Notes under the pieces: model-generated
Databases searched by the model: none
The model's input: the letters and a program-made list of their open reading frames with translations, nothing else
Told to the model about the DNA's origin: nothing
Program-made: the position numbers and the translations under genes
DNA from: Candidatus Competibacter denitrificans Run_A_D11
GTDB taxonomy: Bacteria; Pseudomonadota; Gammaproteobacteria; Competibacterales; Competibacteraceae
Length of the DNA stretch: 64,000 bases
Direction of reading: 5' to 3'
Assembly: GCF_001051235.1 (NCBI RefSeq)
Contig: NZ_CBTJ020000071.1
Coordinates: 96,478 to 160,477, forward strand
In this document: one piece after another, positions 60,706 to 64,000 of the stretch
How positions within the stretch are numbered: the stretch's first letter is position 1
Layout of the letters: every line of letters starts with the position of its first letter

Positions 60706-60984
60706 ATGGCCCTAACTGATTCAGCTATAAAGTCTTTTCGGAATTCCACCCCCTCAACGGTCAAGCTGGCTGATGAGAAGGGCTTGTTTTTGCTGATCAC
60801 TGCCAGTGGCGCCAAGCTGTGGCGAGCGCGGTATCGGTTTGCCAATCGTGAGCAACTGCTAGCGCTGGGCGCTTACCCAGGCGTTTCTTTGGAAGAAGCC
60901 CGTCTCCGTCGTGATGAAATTCGCCGCCAAGCGGCCGCAGTCATTGATCGCCTACCTATCGAAGCGCTTACTTGTCAGCAATGA
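60706..60984 (+). pseudogene. N-terminal fragment of a P4-type tyrosine-recombinase integrase
   Basis: Open frame of 92 residues matching only the arm-binding domain (DUF4102 type): MALTDSAIKSFRN start, VKLADEKGLFLLITASGAKLWRARYRF, LALGAYPGVSLEEARLRRDE. Integrases of this family are about 400 residues, so the catalytic domain with the Arg-His-Arg-Tyr set is missing. It directly follows ssrA, a standard attachment target (as with CP4-57 in E. coli). The catalytic part seems lost by deletion after residue ~80. Confidence 0.85.
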
Positions 60985-61296
60985 ATGTAACGTAACCTCT
61001 AAGAACAATGCGCCAAAGTGCGTCATTTTTGGCACAATGCATGTCACGTTTTTGCACGGCCACCTTGCGCAATTTCTGATCCAACCGACTACATCGCTTT
61101 CCTAATAATTTAATTAACTATAAAAAATAACATGTTATAAAAAAATAATATTCACATTAAACATGGCACTTTCTTTGCTCAAACAGGGACATTCAGGTGT
61201 GGCCTGAACATCCCGGTAAGTAGTTCCCTGCTTGCCGGAGAAAAATAATGCGGATGCGTGATCCGCTCATAGTCATCAAAGGCAGAGGGTTCAACC
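60985..61296 (+). promoter_or_regulatory. Control region of the alcohol dehydrogenase cassette
   Basis: 312 bases without a gene. From left: CCAAA (61013-61017) and TTTGG (61028-61032) form an inverted repeat upstream; AT-rich sequence about 61100-61160; the sigma-54 core at 61164-61178; a second inverted repeat TTCAGG/CCTGAA at 61192-61208; then the GAGGG site before the GTG at 61297. The layout is that of an activator-controlled promoter: upstream sites, flexible AT-rich spacer, core, leader. No activator gene is in the window. Confidence 0.6.
61164..61178 (+). promoter_or_regulatory. Sigma-54 promoter core
   Basis: TGGCAC, five bases, TTGC: this is the -24/-12 arrangement TGGCAC-N5-TTGC with exact spacing between the GG and GC pairs. 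It predicts a start near 61190, about 105 nt before the alcohol dehydrogenase GTG. Sigma-54 promoters need an enhancer-binding activator, and none is in the window. Confidence 0.78.
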
Positions 61297-62565
61297 GTGG
61301 AAGCTCATAAACTTTGGCAGTTCCCGATCAAGGAATTTCATCGCATCCCGCGCGGGCTGCTCGGCCCTGGCGCTTACGAAATGGTCGGACTGGAAGCCAA
61401 CAAGCTTGGCTTCAAGCGCTGCGTGCTCGCCACCTCCGGCTTGCGCGGCACCGGCTTGGTCGAGGATATCGTCGGCAAGCTCAAGTACCGTAACGTCGAT
61501 GTCGTGGTCTACGACCAGATCGAGTCCAACCCCAAGGACTACAACGTCATGGACATCGCCGACCTGTACAAGCGCGAGAAGTGCGACAGCTTCGTCTCGG
61601 TCGGCGGCGGCAGCGTGACCGACGCCACCAAGGGCGCGCGGGTCGTGGTCTCCCACGACGGCCGCAACATCAACGAGTTCGACGGCTACAACAAGTCCGA
61701 GAACCCCAACAACCCGCCGCACATCGCCATCAACACCACCGCCGGCACCGGCTCCGAAACCAGTTTCGCCTACGTCATCACCGACACCGTTTCGGAAAAA
61801 GCGCCGTACAAATGGCTGGGCCTGGACGAGAACGTGCCGGTTAGCCTGAGCATCAACGATCCGGTCCTGCATTTCTCCATGCCGGCGGATCTGACCGCCT
61901 TCTGCGGCTTCGACGTGCTGGCCCACGCCTCCGAACCCTATGTCTCCCGCATCGACTTCCTGCCGAGCATGGGCAGCGCGCTGCTGGGCGTCAAGCTGGT
62001 GGCGCAAAACCTGCGCCGCGCGGTGTACGAGCCGCTGAACTACGAAGCGCGCACCAACATGATGTACGCCTCCTACATCTCGGCGCAGGCGTTCAACAGC
62101 GGCGGCCTCGGCATCATCCACTCCATCTCCCACGCGGTCAGCGCCTTTTACGACTCGCACCACGGCCTGAACAACGCCATCGGCCTACCCCGGGTCTGGG
62201 AGTTCAACATGACCGCCAACTACAAGCGGTTCCGCGATCTGGCCAAGGCGATGGGCGAAAACGTGGACGGCCTGTCGGACGTGTCCGCCGCCGAGCGCGC
62301 GGTGGAAGCCGCCATTCGGTTGAGCAAGGACCTCAACATCCCGGCCAACTTTACCAGCATCGGCCCCTACACCAAGTCGCGGATGGGCACCGGCCGTTAC
62401 GCCGAGATCGGCAGCACCAAGATCGCCGCCGAAAACGTCGATCGCGACGTGGACCGCATCACCAAGCACGTGCTGGGCGACGCCTCGACGCCGGGCAACG
62501 GCCGCGAATGCACCTACGAGTCGGTCGCGCCCGTCGTTCGCCATTCCCTGGTCGGCAGCTACTAG
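61297..62565 (+). CDS. Iron-containing alcohol dehydrogenase of the NDMA-dependent methanol dehydrogenase type
   Basis: Protein of 422 residues with GTG start and a GAGGG site. It closely resembles the nicotinoprotein alcohol dehydrogenases of actinomycetes: WQFPIKEFHRIPRGLLG start, ESNPKDYNVMDIADLY, NPPHIAINTTAGTGSE (cofactor binding), CGFDVLAHASEPYVSRIDF and GIIHSISHAVSAFYDSHHGLN. The last two blocks carry the Asp and three His ligands of the group III iron alcohol dehydrogenase. In those enzymes NAD(H) stays bound and an electron acceptor reoxidises it. Substrate here is probably a primary alcohol, unproven. Codon use is strongly G/C-ending. The MoxR-type gene follows. Confidence 0.88.
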   Translation: MEAHKLWQFPIKEFHRIPRGLLGPGAYEMVGLEANKLGFKRCVLATSGLRGTGLVEDIVGKLKYRNVDVVVYDQIESNPKDYNVMDIADLYKREKCDSFVSVGGGSVTDATKGARVVVSHDGRNINEFDGYNKSENPNNPPHIAINTTAGTGSETSFAYVITDTVSEKAPYKWLGLDENVPVSLSINDPVLHFSMPADLTAFCGFDVLAHASEPYVSRIDFLPSMGSALLGVKLVAQNLRRAVYEPLNYEARTNMMYASYISAQAFNSGGLGIIHSISHAVSAFYDSHHGLNNAIGLPRVWEFNMTANYKRFRDLAKAMGENVDGLSDVSAAERAVEAAIRLSKDLNIPANFTSIGPYTKSRMGTGRYAEIGSTKIAAENVDRDVDRITKHVLGDASTPGNGRECTYESVAPVVRHSLVGSY

Positions 62566-62612
62566 TCCGGCTTGCACCGGCTATAGTTGAATCACCGGGC
62601 AGTTCCCTGACT

Positions 62613-62650
62613 GACCCGGACCCCCGGCCGACGGCTGGCGGGTCCGGGTC
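62613..62650 (+). other. Long hairpin between the dehydrogenase and moxR genes
   Basis: GACCCGGACCC (62613-62623) pairs with GGGTCCGGGTC (62640-62650), and CCGGCC with GGCTGG (one G-U) continues the stem to a 3-nt GAC loop with one bulged C: 17 bp in all. It lies between two genes of one operon, and the moxR GGAG site follows immediately. It has no U-tract, so it is a candidate RNA-processing or stability element that sets the ratio of the two proteins. Confidence 0.75.
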
Positions 62651-62661
62651 TGGAGTGGCGC

Positions 62662-63735
62662 ATGTTCGCATCGATCGAGCAGACCATCGCGCAGTTGCGC
62701 GAGCAGCAATACCTCTGCGACCGCAAGCTGGCCACCGTGGCCTTTCTGGCCCTGCAAATGCAAAAGCCGATCCTGATCGAAGGCCCGGCCGGCGTGGGCA
62801 AGACCGAACTGGCGAAGGTGGTGGCCGCCGCCCTGGGGCGTTCCCTGATCCGGCTGCAATGCTATGGCGGCTTGGACGAAGCGCGGGCGCTGTACGAGTG
62901 GGAATACGGCAAGCAACTGCTCTACACCCAGATCCTGCGCGACAAGATCGGCCGCCTGTTCGAGGGGACCGAGGATCTGCACGCGGCGGTCGAGCAGCTG
63001 CACCTGCACGAGGACGTGTTCTTCTCCGAGCATTTCGTGGTGCGCCGCCCGATCCTGCAGGCCATCGACTCCCCGACGCCGGTGGTGTTGTTGATCGACG
63101 AACTGGACCGCGCCGAGGAGCAGTTCGAAGCCTTCCTGCTGGAAGTGCTGAGCGATTTTCAGGTCACGGTGCCGGAATTGGGCACCGTCAAAGCCAAGAC
63201 TATCCCCTACGTCATCATCACCAGCAACAACACCCGCGATCTGAGCGACGCCCTCAAGCGCCGCTGTCTGCACCTGTTCATCGGCTACCCCGACGAGCAA
63301 CGCGAGCTGGAAATCGTGCGGATGAAGGTGCCGGCGCTCCAGGAGACCCTGGCGGCGCAGGTGGTGGCGGTGATCCGCCGGTTGCGGGCGCTGGATTTGC
63401 GCAAGGCCCCCAGCATCAGCGAAACCTTGGACTGGGCGCAGGCCCTGGTGCTGCTCAACGCCGAGACCCTGACCCCGGCGCTGCTGGAGGAAACCCTGCA
63501 TCTGCTCATCAAATACGAGCGCGACGCCCAGCAGGTCAACGACCAACTCACCTGGATCGCCGAACCGCTCCAGTCCAGGGAAGCGCCGGCGACGGCCCCA
63601 GTCGCCGAACTGCCGTTGCGGCCGCCGCCGAAACCGGTCGAGACCGACGCGAGCGCCCTGGAACAGCGCCGCCAAGAGCACAGCGCGCAGTATTTCACCA
63701 GCTATCGCGGCCGCACCGACGGCCGGGCCAGCTAA
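62662..63735 (+). CDS. MoxR-type AAA+ ATPase
   Basis: Protein of 357 residues. Walker A is GPAGVGKTELAKVV near residue 40, Walker B is VVLLIDELDRAEEQFE, sensor 1 is ITSNNTRDLSDAL, and the arginine finger region RRCLHLFIGYPD follows. The C-terminal tail (about 310-357) is Pro/Ala-rich and variable. MoxR ATPases work with VWA-domain partners to insert metals or activate enzymes, for example CbbQ-CbbO and NorQ-NorD. The next gene, starting 6 bp later, encodes such a partner. The target is probably the dehydrogenase encoded upstream (inference). Confidence 0.92.
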   Translation: MFASIEQTIAQLREQQYLCDRKLATVAFLALQMQKPILIEGPAGVGKTELAKVVAAALGRSLIRLQCYGGLDEARALYEWEYGKQLLYTQILRDKIGRLFEGTEDLHAAVEQLHLHEDVFFSEHFVVRRPILQAIDSPTPVVLLIDELDRAEEQFEAFLLEVLSDFQVTVPELGTVKAKTIPYVIITSNNTRDLSDALKRRCLHLFIGYPDEQRELEIVRMKVPALQETLAAQVVAVIRRLRALDLRKAPSISETLDWAQALVLLNAETLTPALLEETLHLLIKYERDAQQVNDQLTWIAEPLQSREAPATAPVAELPLRPPPKPVETDASALEQRRQEHSAQYFTSYRGRTDGRAS

Positions 63736-63740
63736 ACCTC

Positions 63741-64000
63741 ATGGACGCCGTCATCAACCGGTTCGTCTTCCTGCTGAAAAAGCAGGGCGTGCGGATTTCG
63801 CCGGCCGAATCGCTGGACGCGATGCGGGCGCTGGCCTGGGTCGCGCTGGACGACCGGGACGTGGTGCAAACCGTGCTGCGCAGCACCCTGATCAAGGACG
63901 TGCGCGATCTGCCGCTGTTCGACGAGATGTTCGAGCGCTTCTTCAGTCTGCCCAAGGCCGCGCGGCCGGCCGAGGCGGTCGCGCAACCGCCGCCCGCTCC
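63741..64000 (+). CDS. VWA/CoxE-like partner of MoxR (truncated by window end)
   Basis: The ATG at 63741 opens a frame that runs to the end of the window (86 codons). The N-terminal LKKQGVRISPAESLDAMRAL, then LRSTLIKDVRDLPLFDEMFERFF, is characteristic of the CoxE/VWA family that pairs with MoxR ATPases; the MIDAS-containing VWA domain itself would lie beyond the window. The 6-bp gap after moxR supports an operon. Confidence 0.8.
   Translation, partial: MDAVINRFVFLLKKQGVRISPAESLDAMRALAWVALDDRDVVQTVLRSTLIKDVRDLPLFDEMFERFFSLPKAARPAEAVAQPPPA

Noticed and set aside
60985..61296. Search for a second copy of the tmRNA 3' end as a right attachment site
   Set aside because: No copy of the GGTTCGATTCC or CCTCCACCA end was seen up to the window edge; the island's far end may lie outside.
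62581..63681. Long open frame (366 codons) on the minus strand antisense to the MoxR gene
   Set aside because: The plus-strand product has all AAA+ motifs; the antisense frame is Gln/His/Arg-rich low-complexity, as expected from GC-rich codon bias. Same reasoning for 61291-62163 antisense to the dehydrogenase.

Overview
The window reads as the chromosome of a gammaproteobacterium that stores polyhydroxyalkanoate. Gene order is classically gammaproteobacterial: rpsB-tsf-pyrH-frr-uppS-cdsA-dxr-rseP, rhlB/trxA-rho, hrcA-grpE-dnaK-dnaJ, nadK-recN, and fur/bamE/rnfH/ratA/smpB/ssrA. A class I PHA synthase, a phasin, a biotin-dependent acyl-CoA (probably propionyl-CoA) carboxylase and an acetate/succinate-type permease suggest a polymer accumulator of the Competibacter/Plasticicumulans type. 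That lineage guess is inference from gene content, not from a marker alignment. Nearly every base is accounted for by housekeeping genes. No tRNA, rRNA, CRISPR array or intact insertion sequence was seen.

Layout. 1-6873 (minus): translation, nucleotide, isoprenoid and envelope genes, from rpsB down to a truncated rseP. 7154-12787 (plus): map, glnD and oligopeptidase A. 12895-16115 (minus): a HAD phosphatase, a PilU-type ATPase and RhlB. 16393-18731 (plus): trxA, rho and ubiT. 18802-22677 (minus): hrpA. 22932-26415 (plus): a cold-shock protein, typA, an AceTr-family permease and a secreted Cache-domain protein. 26520-30759 (minus): a DUF4124-like membrane protein, an LplT-PlsC fusion and an RNB-type exoribonuclease. 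31131-34660 (plus): pccB-pccA. 34792-40529 (minus): a broken bacteriohemerythrin gene, phaC, a phasin and pepN. 40607-43232: two YbjQ-family genes converging on an M48 protease, then a small unknown. 43289-48438 (minus): the heat-shock operon. 48751-53232 (minus): a 1493-residue hybrid histidine kinase. 53519-60527: nadK, recN, a membrane-protein/glycosyltransferase pair, fur, bamE, rnfH, ratA, smpB and tmRNA.

Beyond tmRNA the character changes. A truncated tyrosine-recombinase gene lies just downstream of ssrA, a classical attachment site. After it come a consensus sigma-54 promoter and the start of a GC-rich cassette: an iron-type alcohol dehydrogenase resembling the NDMA-dependent methanol dehydrogenase group, a MoxR-type AAA+ ATPase, and a VWA/CoxE-like protein cut by the window end. 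MoxR/VWA pairs usually activate or assemble metalloenzymes, so this is the best candidate for an under-described system here.

Other features of note are a bacteriohemerythrin gene with two inactivating lesions; convergent genes whose 19-bp overlap is a near-palindrome, so both proteins end in YRSER; two sigma-32-like promoters and a terminator-like hairpin inside the hrcA-grpE-dnaK-dnaJ cluster; and a hairpin leader before rpsB. All calls come from reading the sequence and from knowledge of protein families. No database search was run.
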